From: Pirellulaceae bacterium
Lineage (GTDB): Bacteria > Planctomycetota > Planctomycetia > Pirellulales > Pirellulaceae
NCBI GenBank assembly: GCA_028066335.1
Contig: JALCBQ010000017.1
Location: 1-32,001 of the forward strand
Length of the DNA stretch: 32,001 nt
Direction of reading: 5' to 3'
Shown here: positions 6,748-16,050 of the stretch, piece by piece
Layout: each line of letters starts with the position of its first letter
Position numbering within the stretch: the stretch's first letter is position 1
Made by a program: the position numbers and the translations under genes
The notes under the pieces: model-generated
Seen by the model: the letters and a program-made list of their open reading frames with translations, nothing else
What the model was told of the DNA's origin: nothing
The model's database searches: none

Positions 6748-7860
6748 ATGTATTTGTCCAATAGTGAAAACGGCCGTGTCTATAACTTTTCAGCTGGACC
6801 GGCAACTCTTCCTCTTCCTGTCTTAAAACAGATAGAACAAGAGCTCATCTCTCTTCCTGGGGTTGGTAGCTCTATTCTCGAAATTTCGCACCGTGGCAAA
6901 GCATTCATAAGTATTCTTGAAGAGACCCAAGAGCACCTCCGTCAATTGCTCTCGATTCCCACCAATTATAAGATCCTTTTTCTCCAAGGTGGTGGCCGTC
7001 TCCAGTTTTCAATGATTCCTATGAATTTTCTCAAAGGGCGTTCCGAAGAGGCAGAATATCTTGTCACTGGCACTTGGGGAAAACTGGCAGCCGAACAAGC
7101 AAAAATGCAAGGCCCCGTCAACATTCTCTACAACGGAAAAGATCATAACTATAGCCAATTACCAGATCTGGCCTCTCTTTCGCCCAATCCTAATGCCTCT
7201 TATCTGCACTATACCTCGAATGAAACAATCCAGGGAATTCAGTTCTCTGACGATTTACAGTTCGGTGATATCCCAATGATCTGTGATGCCTCATCAGATA
7301 TTTTGCACCGCTCTCTCGACATTCAAAAATACGGCCTTATTTACGCCTGTGCTCAAAAAAACATTGGTCCCGCCGGAGTTACACTCGTCATTGTTCGAGA
7401 AGACCTTCTCGACAAAGTGCCAAACGACCTTCCGTGTTATCTCGACTACCGCAACCACGCAGAACATAACTCAATGTACAATACCTCTCCAACCTTCCCG
7501 ATTTATGTCGTTAATCTGGTCTGTCGTTGGTTACAAAAGACCTTTGGTGACCTCGAATCGGTTCACAAGTTTAGCCAACAAAAAGCGGCTCTTCTCTATG
7601 AACAAATCGATACATGCAAAGGTTTCTACACAGGTCATGCGCGCACAAGCGACCGGTCTCTTATGAATGTAGTTTTCCGCTTACCAAACGAAGAACTGAC
7701 AACCCTATTTCTTCAACAAGCGGCCGATCAAAACTTGACCAACCTTGCCGGCCACCGCTCGGTCGGCGGTATTCGAGCCTCAATTTACAATGCAATGCCA
7801 CTCGCTGGAGTTCAAGAGCTCGCCAAATTCATGGCCAACTTCTATAAAAAAAACAGCTAG
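6748..7860 (+). CDS. serC: Phosphoserine aminotransferase
   Basis: This 370-residue PLP enzyme converts 3-phosphohydroxypyruvate and glutamate to phosphoserine and 2-oxoglutarate, the second step of serine synthesis (also used for pyridoxine synthesis). The family signature YNFSAGPATLP is at residues 12-22, the glycine-rich LFLQGGGRLQF at 78-87, the PLP-binding lysine K204 in AQKNIGPAGVT, and the C-terminal GHRSVGGIRASIYNAMP near 335-352. The length matches the family. It is followed 54 bases later by serA, so two steps of one pathway form a likely operon. The ATG at 6748 places the signature at the usual distance from the N-terminus. Confidence 0.97.
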   Translation: MYLSNSENGRVYNFSAGPATLPLPVLKQIEQELISLPGVGSSILEISHRGKAFISILEETQEHLRQLLSIPTNYKILFLQGGGRLQFSMIPMNFLKGRSEEAEYLVTGTWGKLAAEQAKMQGPVNILYNGKDHNYSQLPDLASLSPNPNASYLHYTSNETIQGIQFSDDLQFGDIPMICDASSDILHRSLDIQKYGLIYACAQKNIGPAGVTLVIVREDLLDKVPNDLPCYLDYRNHAEHNSMYNTSPTFPIYVVNLVCRWLQKTFGDLESVHKFSQQKAALLYEQIDTCKGFYTGHARTSDRSLMNVVFRLPNEELTTLFLQQAADQNLTNLAGHRSVGGIRASIYNAMPLAGVQELAKFMANFYKKNS

Positions 7861-7914
7861 TCCCCCCCCTCCCGCTAGCCTCAATTTTTGCATAACACCA
7901 CGACAGAAAATACA

Positions 7915-9537
7915 ATGCCCAAAATTCTTGTTCTAGATCCAATTGCTCAAGAAGGAATTGACCTGCTAGAAAAGGCTGACGGAATCGAGTACGAAGTTCG
8001 AACGGCCCTCTCAGGAGAAACACTTCGTATGGCACTTGCTCAAGCTGATGGTGCTATTTGCCGTAGTGGTGTAACCATTACAAGCGAATCACTAAAGGGG
8101 AACACACGCCTTAAAGCGATCGCCCGAGCCGGGGTTGGCACCGATAACATTGATAAGACAATGGCAACCCGTCAGGGGATCATCGTTATGAATACCCCTA
8201 CAGGGAACACGGTCAGCACCGCCGAACACACTTTTGCCCTTTTGCTCGCACTTTCGAGAAATGTTGCCTCTGCAAATCAAAGCCTTGAAGAAGGTCGCTG
8301 GGACCGGAAAAAGTATATAGGAACCCAGGTTGCCTCTAAAACATTGGGAATTGTCGGCTTAGGACGAATCGGCCAAGAAGTCGCCAAGCGGGCAATCGCC
8401 TTTGACATGCAAGTTGTCGGCTACGACCCCTTCCTCTCTTCTCAACGTGCCGAGCAACTAGGGATTGAACTCTGCCACGATCTCTCCGAGATATGGCCCC
8501 TAATCGATTACTTAACGGTCCACACACCCAAGACCAAAGAGACGACCGATCTTATTAATGAAGAGGTTCTGCGAAAAATCAAACCAGGGGTCAAGTTAAT
8601 CAACTGTGCTCGGGGTGGAATTTACAACGAAACAACAATCTTAAAAGGTCTGGAGTCCGGGGCGATTGGTGGGATTGCTCTAGATGTCTATGAAACCGAA
8701 CCGTGTACAGATAGCGCGCTTTTTGGTTTACCAAATGTCGTTTGTACCCCCCACTTGGGTGCCAGTACTGAAGAAGCCCAGATTCAGGTCGCTGTTGAGG
8801 CAGTTAACCTTCTTCTACACTATTTTAAAACGGGTGAAATTCGCCACGCCGTAAATGTTGCCCCGATTGACCCGGTACAGCTCAATGCCCTGCGTGGGTA
8901 CCTAAACGTTGCCTATCGACTTGGGCTTTTATTAGCCCAGTGGCACACCGATAACCCCTCTCAATGCAAACTCACAATCCAGGGCGACCTTGCAAAGAAC
9001 GACACCCGTCTCATCAGCGCTGCTTTTTCAGCCGGCTTTTTGGAATCTGCTGTCGAAAATGCAAATATCATTAACGCCGAAATACTTATGAAAGAACGGG
9101 GTATCCAACTTGTGGTTCACAACCAACAAGACCGCGGCGATTTCAGCTCCTTAATCACAGCAAAGCTCATTACCGACAATCAACAATATGTTGTCAGCGG
9201 CACCCTTTTCGGAAATGATATGGCACGACTTGTTCGAATTAACGAATATCGCCTTGAAACCTACCTTGATGGCAACCTCTTTCTTTTCTGGCATCATGAT
9301 CTACCCGGAATTATTGGAACGGTAGGGACGACTTTTGGAAAATATCGTGTAAACATTGCTCACATGAGTGTAGGACGCTTTGGGGATAAGGCGGGAGGCC
9401 ACTCGATCGGCATTTTAAACCTTGATTCTCTGCCCCCAGAAGAAGCAATGATCGAGCTGAAGAATCATCCTGACCTTGAAAAAGTCTCTATTCTGCAGCT
9501 CCCACCTCCTAATTTCCTCCCACCCTGGCTCTCATAA
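7915..9537 (+). CDS. serA: D-3-phosphoglycerate dehydrogenase
   Basis: This 540-residue enzyme oxidises 3-phosphoglycerate with NAD, the committed step of serine synthesis. It is the long form: catalytic and NAD-binding domains (about 1-315), an intervening regulatory domain (about 320-455) and a C-terminal ACT domain (about 465-540) that usually binds serine as feedback inhibitor. The Rossmann motif GIVGLGRIGQE is at 145-155; the catalytic triad is R233 (NCARGG), E262 (ETEP) and H280 (TPHLGAST). I chose the ATG at 7915 (MPKILVLD) because the family starts there; a TTG at 7888 would add nine unsupported residues. A run of eight C (7862-7869) lies between serC and this gene. Confidence 0.97.
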   Translation: MPKILVLDPIAQEGIDLLEKADGIEYEVRTALSGETLRMALAQADGAICRSGVTITSESLKGNTRLKAIARAGVGTDNIDKTMATRQGIIVMNTPTGNTVSTAEHTFALLLALSRNVASANQSLEEGRWDRKKYIGTQVASKTLGIVGLGRIGQEVAKRAIAFDMQVVGYDPFLSSQRAEQLGIELCHDLSEIWPLIDYLTVHTPKTKETTDLINEEVLRKIKPGVKLINCARGGIYNETTILKGLESGAIGGIALDVYETEPCTDSALFGLPNVVCTPHLGASTEEAQIQVAVEAVNLLLHYFKTGEIRHAVNVAPIDPVQLNALRGYLNVAYRLGLLLAQWHTDNPSQCKLTIQGDLAKNDTRLISAAFSAGFLESAVENANIINAEILMKERGIQLVVHNQQDRGDFSSLITAKLITDNQQYVVSGTLFGNDMARLVRINEYRLETYLDGNLFLFWHHDLPGIIGTVGTTFGKYRVNIAHMSVGRFGDKAGGHSIGILNLDSLPPEEAMIELKNHPDLEKVSILQLPPPNFLPPWLS

Positions 9538-9680
9538 AAATCCACAGAAATGGTGTAACCGGGAAGACCAAAGAGAAAGTAAAGCCCTTGTCCCCTTTTT
9601 CCCTTGCAGCCTGTTACCCCTCTTTATAAGCGAAAGCTACCCTTGAGACTCCATTAACTCACTCTGCTTTTATAAGTGCC

Positions 9681-9884
9681 ATGACGACAAAAGAAAAAGA
9701 GCTCCACGATCGATTTCAAAATGACTGCAATCTTAGCCACTGCCAAATCGATCTCTCTTGGGAGACAAACCGACTCATACTAACAGGTAGCGTCTTTAGC
9801 CACTTTGAGAAACAACTCGCTCAAGAACTTGCCTTGGCCAATACCTCCGAGCCCCTTGTTAATCAACTACATGTTACCGGCTAA
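9681..9884 (+). CDS. Small BON-like domain protein
   Basis: The 67-residue product resembles a single BON fold: a short helix, then a strand with RLILTGSVFSHFEKQLAQELA, and a final LVNQLHV strand. BON domains bind phospholipids or other ligands in several envelope proteins, but this copy has no signal peptide or membrane segment and is probably cytoplasmic. The start ATG at 9681 has no clear ribosome binding site. It is followed by the strong convergent terminator at 9930-9968. The family call is moderately sure; the function is unknown. Confidence 0.65.
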   Translation: MTTKEKELHDRFQNDCNLSHCQIDLSWETNRLILTGSVFSHFEKQLAQELALANTSEPLVNQLHVTG

Positions 9885-9929
9885 ATAGATAAAAAAGACA
9901 AAACTCCTGCTGGAATAAAAGCAGGCGAA

Positions 9930-9968
9930 TACGTAAAAAAGCCCTCTCACAGAGGGCTTTTTTACGTA
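9930..9968. terminator. Bidirectional terminator, 18-bp perfect stem
   Basis: Bases 9930-9947 pair perfectly with 9951-9968 around a 3-base loop. The GC core GCCCTCT/AGAGGGC is flanked by A6 and T6, so it works in both directions. It lies between the convergent BON-like gene and alaS. A smaller hairpin (CCTGCT/AGCAGG, 9906-9925) sits just upstream. Confidence 0.9.
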
Positions 9969-9991
9969 TCTGTTTTCAAAATTTTCCCCAG

Positions 9992-12793
9992 CTAAGCTGA
10001 AAGAATTTCAACCATTTTCTCACGGGCCAAATCAAGTGCCTCTGGTAGTTTACCAGGATCTTTTCCACCAGCCTGTGCTAAATCGGCACGTCCACCCCCA
10101 CTGCCCCCGACAACAGCGGCGACTGGCCGAATCCAATCACCCGCTTTGTAACCTTTCTCAACAAGGTCACGACTTAGCCCTGCAACAAGAGTCACTTTTC
10201 CCTCACCTGACGAAGTTGCCAAAAGGACAGCGACAGGACTTGCTTGTTGACGAAGCTGATCAATCAATTGGCGAAATGTATTCGGATTCCCCCCCGATGT
10301 CGACGAAACAACGATCGTCACTCCATCGGTTTGGGTCGCTTTTTCTAACAACCCTTCAGCGGTAAGTTGTTCACTATTCGCCTGAGATTCTAACTCGGCA
10401 AGTAACCTTTTCTTCTCTACCAAAAGGGCCCCAACACGTTGAGATATTTCGTTTAACGGAATGTTGAGAAATTGAGCAATCTCGCGAAGAATATCTTTGG
10501 GGTAATGAGTCTTGTTTCCCGAGACAACCTGTTGTTCCGCACGGATATTGTGCGCAGCAGCGGTTTGTCCCGCTTGCAGTGCTTTTTTTAAGCTTTTGAC
10601 CTCTTCGACAAGGTGAATAACCTTTTGTGGTAAAACGGCCCCTCCTTTACCAAGATCACTTTCAAGCTGAGCGATCTGGTCCTCGACCTCTTTCAAATAA
10701 CTTTTAGCTTTTTCTCCCGTTAATGCAACAATTCTTCGGGTACCGGCCGCAACAGCTTCTTCACTAACGATAATTAGCTGTCCGACCTGGCTTGTGTTGG
10801 TCAGGTGAGTACCACCACAAAATTCTTTGCTAAAATTACCCATTGAAACGACTCGAACCGGGTCAGGATACTTTTCTCCAAAAAGCATCATGGCTCCCGT
10901 TTTTTTTGCCTCCGATAAAGGCATCAGCTGGCACTCAATTGGAGAGGCTTCCATAATTTTCTGAGAAACGATAGCCTCGATTTTCTGGAGTGTTGTATCG
11001 TCAAGTGATTGCATGTGGGTAAAATCGAAGCGGAGCCAGTCTTCTTCGACCTTTGACCCTTTTTGGTTTGCATGAGAACCTAACGTTTCATGCAATGCAT
11101 AGTGGAGAATATGGGTTGCACTGTGTGCTCGCTGCAGGCCATCGCGCCTAGACGGGGCAACGAGTGCCTTGGCCGAATCGCCCTGGACAACCGTCCCTTC
11201 GGCCAAATAACATGTGTGAATAACCAGATCACTATTTTTTTGAGTATCTAATACGACGAGCCGACCCGAGTCGGTTCTGATTTCGCCTGAATCGCCGACT
11301 TGTCCCCCTGCTTCGGCATAGAAAGGGGTTTCATCCAAAATCACTTCGACCATTCGGCTTTCATTTGGTTCATTAACCCTCTCGATGATTTCGTTATCGA
11401 GGACAAGGTATTTTATCTCGACCTGTTTTTCTATCGAATCGTAACCGACAAATGAGGTACCCCGAAGCTCACTTTTAATCGACTCGATCGGCCCCGAAGC
11501 AAATAGTTCTTTGCGTCCAGCACCCGATCGTTGGCCATGTTCTTCCATCGCTTGGTGATAAGCGGGCCAATCGAACGTGAACCCATACTCTTGCCCCATA
11601 ATTTCGACCAACTCGGGAGGAAAGCCATTACTTTGATAAATACTAGCCGCTCGACGGCCATTTATCTGACTTTGGTTTGCCTTCTTCATTGTGGCAAACT
11701 CGTGCTGAATTTCGACCAAGCCGGCATCAATTGTTGCAAGAAAATTCTCCTCCTCACGGCGGATAACTTCTTGGACCTTTTCAATCGACTGCTCTAGTTC
11801 AGGATAAGGGCCCTTGACCATTTCTACGACTTTGGGAACCAACTGGTACAAAAAAGGTTCACGAATCCCCATTTGATGCCCATCTAAAACGGCTCGCCGC
11901 AATAGCCGCTTGATCACATAATTTTCTTTGTTGTTATCTGGGAAGACATCTTCGTGAATACTAAAGGTACAAGCACGTACATGGTCGGTAATACGTCGCA
12001 AACGTCGTCCCTCCTCGGAGTCGGCAACATAATCAAAACCAAATATTTCGGCAGCAGCATGAACAATTGGAAACAAGGTATCAATATGGTAATTGGTTTC
12101 GACCCCTTGCATTACAGCTGCAATCCGCTCAAGCCCCATACCTGTGTCAATATTCTTCGAGGGAAGTGGCTTTAAATTATTCGGTGGTTCTCCAACTCGA
12201 TTGAACTGAGTAAAAACAAGATTCCATATTTCAACCTTTTCACCAACCTCAGGATGGTAATAAATTTCACTACAGGGGCCACATACTCCATCTGGGCCTT
12301 CGCTGGGGGCATTGGCTGGCCAAAAGTTTTCATCCTCATCTTCACGGGTAACCTGTTCAGGACGTAGGCCAATTTCTTTTTTCCATATTTCTTCCGCTTC
12401 GTCGTCGTCTTTATAGACTGTTACCGACAATCGATCACTCGCAAGGCCGAGCCATTTTTTAGAAGTTAAAAATTCCCATGCCCACGAAATCGCTTCCCGT
12501 TTGAAGTAATCGCCAAAGCTGAAATTTCCCAACATTTCAAAAAAAGTGTGGTGATAAGCAGTCCGCCCTACATTTTCGATGTCACCTGTTCTGAGACATT
12601 TTTGAGAAGTCGTTGCTTTTGTAAACTCAAGCTCGACCTTACCAAGAAAATGGTCCTTAAACTGATTCATACCTGCAGGGGTAAAAAGGACCGAGGGGTC
12701 CCATTTTGGCACGAGAACATCGCTCTCTTTACGGGCATGCCCTTTGGATTCAAAAAAAGCCAAATATTTTTCACGTATTTCGTCGGTTTTCAT
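9992..12793 (-). CDS. alaS: Alanyl-tRNA synthetase
   Basis: This 933-residue class II synthetase charges tRNA-Ala and edits mischarged Ser/Gly. The N-terminal catalytic domain has the expected ESKGHA, NQFKDHFLG and GDYFKREAI stretches. The editing domain has zinc ligands in HSATHILHYALH (H557, H561) and CGGTH (C659, H663). The C-terminal C-Ala domain ends with GGSGGGRADLAQAGG and a final helix. The family length is about 870-900 residues, so it is slightly long but intact. The ATG at 12793 gives the normal start; no strong ribosome binding site precedes it. It lies 171 bases downstream of recA on the same strand, a recA-alaS arrangement common in bacteria. Confidence 0.98.
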   Translation of the reverse strand: MKTDEIREKYLAFFESKGHARKESDVLVPKWDPSVLFTPAGMNQFKDHFLGKVELEFTKATTSQKCLRTGDIENVGRTAYHHTFFEMLGNFSFGDYFKREAISWAWEFLTSKKWLGLASDRLSVTVYKDDDEAEEIWKKEIGLRPEQVTREDEDENFWPANAPSEGPDGVCGPCSEIYYHPEVGEKVEIWNLVFTQFNRVGEPPNNLKPLPSKNIDTGMGLERIAAVMQGVETNYHIDTLFPIVHAAAEIFGFDYVADSEEGRRLRRITDHVRACTFSIHEDVFPDNNKENYVIKRLLRRAVLDGHQMGIREPFLYQLVPKVVEMVKGPYPELEQSIEKVQEVIRREEENFLATIDAGLVEIQHEFATMKKANQSQINGRRAASIYQSNGFPPELVEIMGQEYGFTFDWPAYHQAMEEHGQRSGAGRKELFASGPIESIKSELRGTSFVGYDSIEKQVEIKYLVLDNEIIERVNEPNESRMVEVILDETPFYAEAGGQVGDSGEIRTDSGRLVVLDTQKNSDLVIHTCYLAEGTVVQGDSAKALVAPSRRDGLQRAHSATHILHYALHETLGSHANQKGSKVEEDWLRFDFTHMQSLDDTTLQKIEAIVSQKIMEASPIECQLMPLSEAKKTGAMMLFGEKYPDPVRVVSMGNFSKEFCGGTHLTNTSQVGQLIIVSEEAVAAGTRRIVALTGEKAKSYLKEVEDQIAQLESDLGKGGAVLPQKVIHLVEEVKSLKKALQAGQTAAAHNIRAEQQVVSGNKTHYPKDILREIAQFLNIPLNEISQRVGALLVEKKRLLAELESQANSEQLTAEGLLEKATQTDGVTIVVSSTSGGNPNTFRQLIDQLRQQASPVAVLLATSSGEGKVTLVAGLSRDLVEKGYKAGDWIRPVAAVVGGSGGGRADLAQAGGKDPGKLPEALDLAREKMVEILSA

Positions 12794-12860
12794 CGTGTTT
12801 TATTACGTTATACAACTTAAAAAAGAGGAGAGAATAGCCCTTTATCATACCGCTTTTCCT

Positions 12861-12887
12861 CTCAAAGAACCAGTGGACTTCTTTGAG
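12861..12887 (-). terminator. Possible hairpin downstream of recA
   Basis: CTCAAAGAA (12861-12869) and TTCTTTGAG (12879-12887) form a 9-bp stem with a 9-base loop that itself holds CCA/TGG. It follows the recA stop on the minus strand by about 80 bases but lacks a T-run, so it may be only a partial terminator or an RNA-stabilising stem. Confidence 0.35.
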
Positions 12888-12964
12888 CTCCTTCCCTTCT
12901 TCCTATAGTGTAAAGCAATTTGAAATACGTTGTCACCTCTCTCTGTAAAACCTGAAAACATATC

Positions 12965-14056
12965 CTATGAATTGTCATCTGCAATTGCAGCAACCGGTTC
13001 TACCTCTTGCTCAAAAAATCCACCCGAAGCGATGATTTTCTCTTTTAACTCTTTTGTTAGCTCCGGGGTTTCAATGAGGTGTGCCCTTGCTTTCTCTTTT
13101 CCTTGTCCAAGATAAGCATCGTCATATTTAAACCACGAGCCACTTTTATTAACGACCTTATGAGCTACAGCAAGGTCGAGGATGTCACCTTCGTAACTGA
13201 TACCATTTGTGTGCATCATGTCGAATTCAGCAATTCGAAAAGGAGGAGCGACTTTATTTTTGACAATTTTTGCTCGTACCCGTTGCCCAACAACATCTTC
13301 TCCATCTTTGATCTGAGATATTCTTCGAACATCGATACGGCATGAGCTATAAAATTTAAGGGCCCGTCCACCTGGAGTCGTTTCGGGGCTACCGAACATC
13401 ACACCGATTTTTTCACGAATTTGGTTAATAAAAATGACCGTAGTTTTGCTTTTTGCAATAGCCCCTGTTAGCTTCCGCATTGACTGGCTCATTAGGCGGG
13501 CCTGTAAACCGACATGAGAATCACCAATTTCCCCTTCAAGTTCAGCCCGTGGGACCAAAGCTGCTACCGAATCAACAACAACAACGTCGACAGCATTCGA
13601 TTTTACTAACATCTCTGTGATTTTCATCGCCTCTTCGCCACTTGTCGGCTGGCTAACCAACAAGGTGTCGAGCTCTACCCCAATTTTTTTAGCCCAGCTC
13701 GGGTCAAAGGCATGCTCGGCATCAATGAAGGCGGCAATCCCTTCATTTTTTTGCGCCTCAGCAACCACGTGAAGTGCAAGAGTTGTCTTTCCACTCGATT
13801 CCGGGCCATACATTTCAATGATTCGCCCTCGCGGCACCCCTTCGCCACCAAGAGCTAAATCTAAAGAGAGACATCCCGTTGAAATTCCCTCTACCTTGAG
13901 TTGCTGAATAACCCCCAACGGCATAATCGCTCCATCGCCGAACTGCTTTTCAATCTGTTGAAGGGTTGTTTTTAAATTGGGATCTTGTCCCAAAGCCTTG
14001 ACACTATTTTGCTTTTTAGGAGTCGTCTTTTTAGTCGTTGTAGCTTTTTTTGCCAT
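12965..14056 (-). CDS. recA: RecA recombinase
   Basis: This 363-residue DNA-dependent ATPase drives homologous recombination and, in most bacteria, SOS induction. The Walker A motif GPESSGKTT is at residues 84-92, followed by the conserved [16 protein letters not shown] (161-176), loop segment [10 protein letters not shown], and [20 protein letters not shown] (211-230). The N-terminus carries an extra Lys/Thr-rich stretch of about 20 residues. I chose the ATG at 14056 (MAKKATT), with AAGGAAG just upstream; the longer ORF from 14110 is not supported. Two dyad sequences lie upstream (14116-14130 and 14253-14268). thpR is encoded upstream and alaS downstream on the same strand; recX is not present between recA and alaS. 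Confidence 0.98.
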   Translation of the reverse strand: MAKKATTTKKTTPKKQNSVKALGQDPNLKTTLQQIEKQFGDGAIMPLGVIQQLKVEGISTGCLSLDLALGGEGVPRGRIIEMYGPESSGKTTLALHVVAEAQKNEGIAAFIDAEHAFDPSWAKKIGVELDTLLVSQPTSGEEAMKITEMLVKSNAVDVVVVDSVAALVPRAELEGEIGDSHVGLQARLMSQSMRKLTGAIAKSKTTVIFINQIREKIGVMFGSPETTPGGRALKFYSSCRIDVRRISQIKDGEDVVGQRVRAKIVKNKVAPPFRIAEFDMMHTNGISYEGDILDLAVAHKVVNKSGSWFKYDDAYLGQGKEKARAHLIETPELTKELKEKIIASGGFFEQEVEPVAAIADDNS

Positions 14057-14115
14057 GAGGCTTCCTTTATAGATTTCAAATAATTCAATTCGACGAGAAA
14101 CAGCGAACATACAAC

Positions 14116-14130
14116 GGTGAAAAATTCACC
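14116..14130. promoter_or_regulatory. Dyad element upstream of recA (GGTGAA-AAA-TTCACC)
   Basis: A perfect 6-bp inverted repeat with a 3-base spacer lies 60 bases before the recA start. It could be an operator or a small hairpin in the leader. It does not match the E. coli (CTGT-N8-ACAG) or Bacillus (GAAC-N4-GTTC) LexA box. Confidence 0.3.
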
Positions 14131-14252
14131 TAGATACACCCTGTCAGAACTTCATAAACGAGATATCGGCAATACCAAAGATAGTGAACACACATAGTGT
14201 ACAAAATAGCCGAATTAAATCAAGAAGAAATTTCCTCTTTCTTATATATTAC

Positions 14253-14268
14253 AGTAAAACATTTTACT
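14253..14268. promoter_or_regulatory. Dyad element AGTAAAA-CA-TTTTACT between thpR and recA
   Basis: A 7-bp perfect inverted repeat with a 2-base centre lies 45 bases after the thpR stop and about 200 bases before the recA start. It could be a regulator binding site; no T-run supports a terminator role. Confidence 0.25.
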
Positions 14269-14312
14269 TATCCATTTTCCATCAAAGGGTTTATAAAAGC
14301 AAAAAGAGAGTG

Positions 14313-14888
14313 CTATCCTAGACGGCAACTGCCTAGTTGCGAATAAATCGGCCCTTTTTTCCCTAACTCACTACTGTACAAGATAATTCTGTGAACCGGA
14401 AAAGGGTCGACTGAAAACCCGCTTCCCAAGCTCTTTAGCCCGTCCCGCTCTTCTTCGGTAAGATCTCTCTTTTTTGCTCGCCCAATGGTCAAATGTGGGA
14501 TAAATTTGCGTTTCTCTAACGGGTATCCTTCCTCAACAAGGCATCTATCGAGATCTCTTTGTAGGGTGTTAAGCTGATCGTTTTGCTGAACAACCCCTAA
14601 CCAATAAACATGGGGCCGCTTTTCGTTTGGAAAAGCACCCCAACCGTCTAAAGAGAGAAGAGGGGGGACATGCCCTTGTGCGACCTCTTTCATCAATTGA
14701 CAAATGGTAAGGACCTCTCTAGGTTCGACTTCCCCAATAAAATTCAGACTGATATGCAAATGCTCCGGCCGTAACCATCGTGCTAAGCCATTGAACTCCG
14801 AAGCCTGAATCTTTGCCAAAAATTTCTCGGCCTTGATCTTGGTTTTTTCAGGTAGCTCAATAGCAATAAATAACCGTAGCGGTTTCAT
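14313..14888 (-). CDS. thpR: RNA 2',3'-cyclic phosphodiesterase (2'-5' RNA ligase family)
   Basis: This 191-residue 2H phosphoesterase hydrolyses RNA 2',3'-cyclic phosphates and was first named 2'-5' RNA ligase. The two catalytic H-x-[ST]-x motifs are HISL (H45) and HLTI (H132), at the spacing typical of the family, and the N-terminus LRLFIAIELPE is characteristic. The first motif has Ser in place of the more common Thr, which the family tolerates. It is encoded between the PfkB kinase and recA on the same strand, with gaps of 138 and 256 bases, so co-transcription is uncertain. The ATG at 14888 is at the family position. Confidence 0.93.
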   Translation of the reverse strand: MKPLRLFIAIELPEKTKIKAEKFLAKIQASEFNGLARWLRPEHLHISLNFIGEVEPREVLTICQLMKEVAQGHVPPLLSLDGWGAFPNEKRPHVYWLGVVQQNDQLNTLQRDLDRCLVEEGYPLEKRKFIPHLTIGRAKKRDLTEEERDGLKSLGSGFSVDPFPVHRIILYSSELGKKGPIYSQLGSCRLG

Positions 14889-14955
14889 CGTTTAGCTTTC
14901 ATTAACAACTTTTCAAGCGATCTTTTCAAAATCGTTCTCTGAATACCCTATGAAA

Positions 14956-15001
14956 AAAGCAAGCCTTCTCGCGGCAGAGCCGGTCCCAAGTAGCTTGCTT
15001 T
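14956..15001 (-). terminator. Terminator of the PfkB kinase gene, with an internal stem
   Basis: Read on the minus strand, AAAGCAAGC (15001-14993) pairs with GCTTGCTTT (14964-14956) and is followed by further T (14953-14955). The 28-base loop contains its own small stem CGGC/GCCG (14972-14982). It starts 26 bases after the kinase stop codon. Confidence 0.75.
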
Positions 15002-15026
15002 ATTTCGTTTTAAAGTGAGAGCTAGC

Positions 15027-15932
15027 TTAGCCAAGGTTAAGCATTTTTTTATAGGTTGCAAAACGCTCGTCAAGCTCTTTACGTTCAATCTGTTGCATCC
15101 GGTCTAAACTAAAATCTTCGACATTGTAACTGGCAACCAAAGTTCCATAAGCGAGCGCCTCTCTGAGCGATTCGATATCGTGTGCCTCTTTTTCAGCCAG
15201 ATATCCCATCATCCCACCTGCAAAACTGTCTCCTGCCCCTGTGGGGTCGACGACTTCCGAGGTTGGGTAGGCGGGCAAAACGTAGGTCTGCTCTTCAGAA
15301 AAGAACATCGCCCCATGTTCTCCTTTTTTCACAATAACAAATCGAGGCCCCATGCTAAGGATTTTGTGCCCCGCCTTAATGAGGTTTTCTTCACCGGTGA
15401 ATAATTTTGCTTCGCTGTCGTTGAGAACAAGCCCATCGACTTTTTCAAGAAGCTCAAGCAATTCATCATGAAATTCTCGAATCCAAAGATCCATCGTATC
15501 GGCAACAACAAGCTGAGGGTTATCGACTTGTTCTAAAACTTTCATTTGGACAACCGGCGAACCATTCGCCAAAAAGACATAAGGCGAGTTTTTAAAATCT
15601 TCGGGCACAATGGGATCAAAATCACCAAAAACATTAAGATGGACTTCGAGAGTTTCTCGATCATTCATATTTGGCAAATACTTTCCACTCCACCGAAATG
15701 TTTCGGAACCAGGAACGATTTGAAGGCCAGCCATGTCGACTTGCCGTTGTTGAAGCATGCTGGTATGTTCCTCGGGCCAATCTTCTCCGACAACACCAAC
15801 TAATCGGACAGGGTTGAAATAACTGGCGGCATACGAAAAATAGACCGCCGATCCTCCTATTACGTTTTCACGTGTAGCGGTAGGGGTTTGCACACTATCA
15901 AAGGCGACTGAGCCAACAACAAGTAATGACAT
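15027..15932 (-). CDS. PfkB-family carbohydrate/nucleoside kinase
   Basis: This 301-residue protein belongs to the ribokinase/PfkB family, which phosphorylates sugars or nucleosides with ATP. The first signature GGSAVYFSYAASYF is at residues 26-39, with VGVVGEDWPEE after it. The second signature DPTGAGDSFAGGMMGYL is at 229-245, with D235 as the expected catalytic base and TGAGD forming the anion hole. The lid residues do not let me name the substrate; adenosine, ribose and fructose phosphates are all possible. The ATG at 15932 has AAGGA about 10 bases upstream. A structured terminator follows the stop. It is probably a single-gene unit between gltX and thpR. Confidence 0.9.
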   Translation of the reverse strand: MSLLVVGSVAFDSVQTPTATRENVIGGSAVYFSYAASYFNPVRLVGVVGEDWPEEHTSMLQQRQVDMAGLQIVPGSETFRWSGKYLPNMNDRETLEVHLNVFGDFDPIVPEDFKNSPYVFLANGSPVVQMKVLEQVDNPQLVVADTMDLWIREFHDELLELLEKVDGLVLNDSEAKLFTGEENLIKAGHKILSMGPRFVIVKKGEHGAMFFSEEQTYVLPAYPTSEVVDPTGAGDSFAGGMMGYLAEKEAHDIESLREALAYGTLVASYNVEDFSLDRMQQIERKELDERFATYKKMLNLG

Positions 15933-16050
15933 CTAAGCGAAATCCTTATATTTTGTAAAGTAACAATATAAATAACAATATTATGAAATGCAGTTACCCA
16001 ACAATACGTGAGTTACCATTAAACTCGGTAGCCACCACCTGGGGCTAAGG

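Noticed and set aside
7283..7666. 127-codon plus-strand ORF
   Set aside because: It is an out-of-frame shadow inside serC, which has all its catalytic motifs in the other frame.
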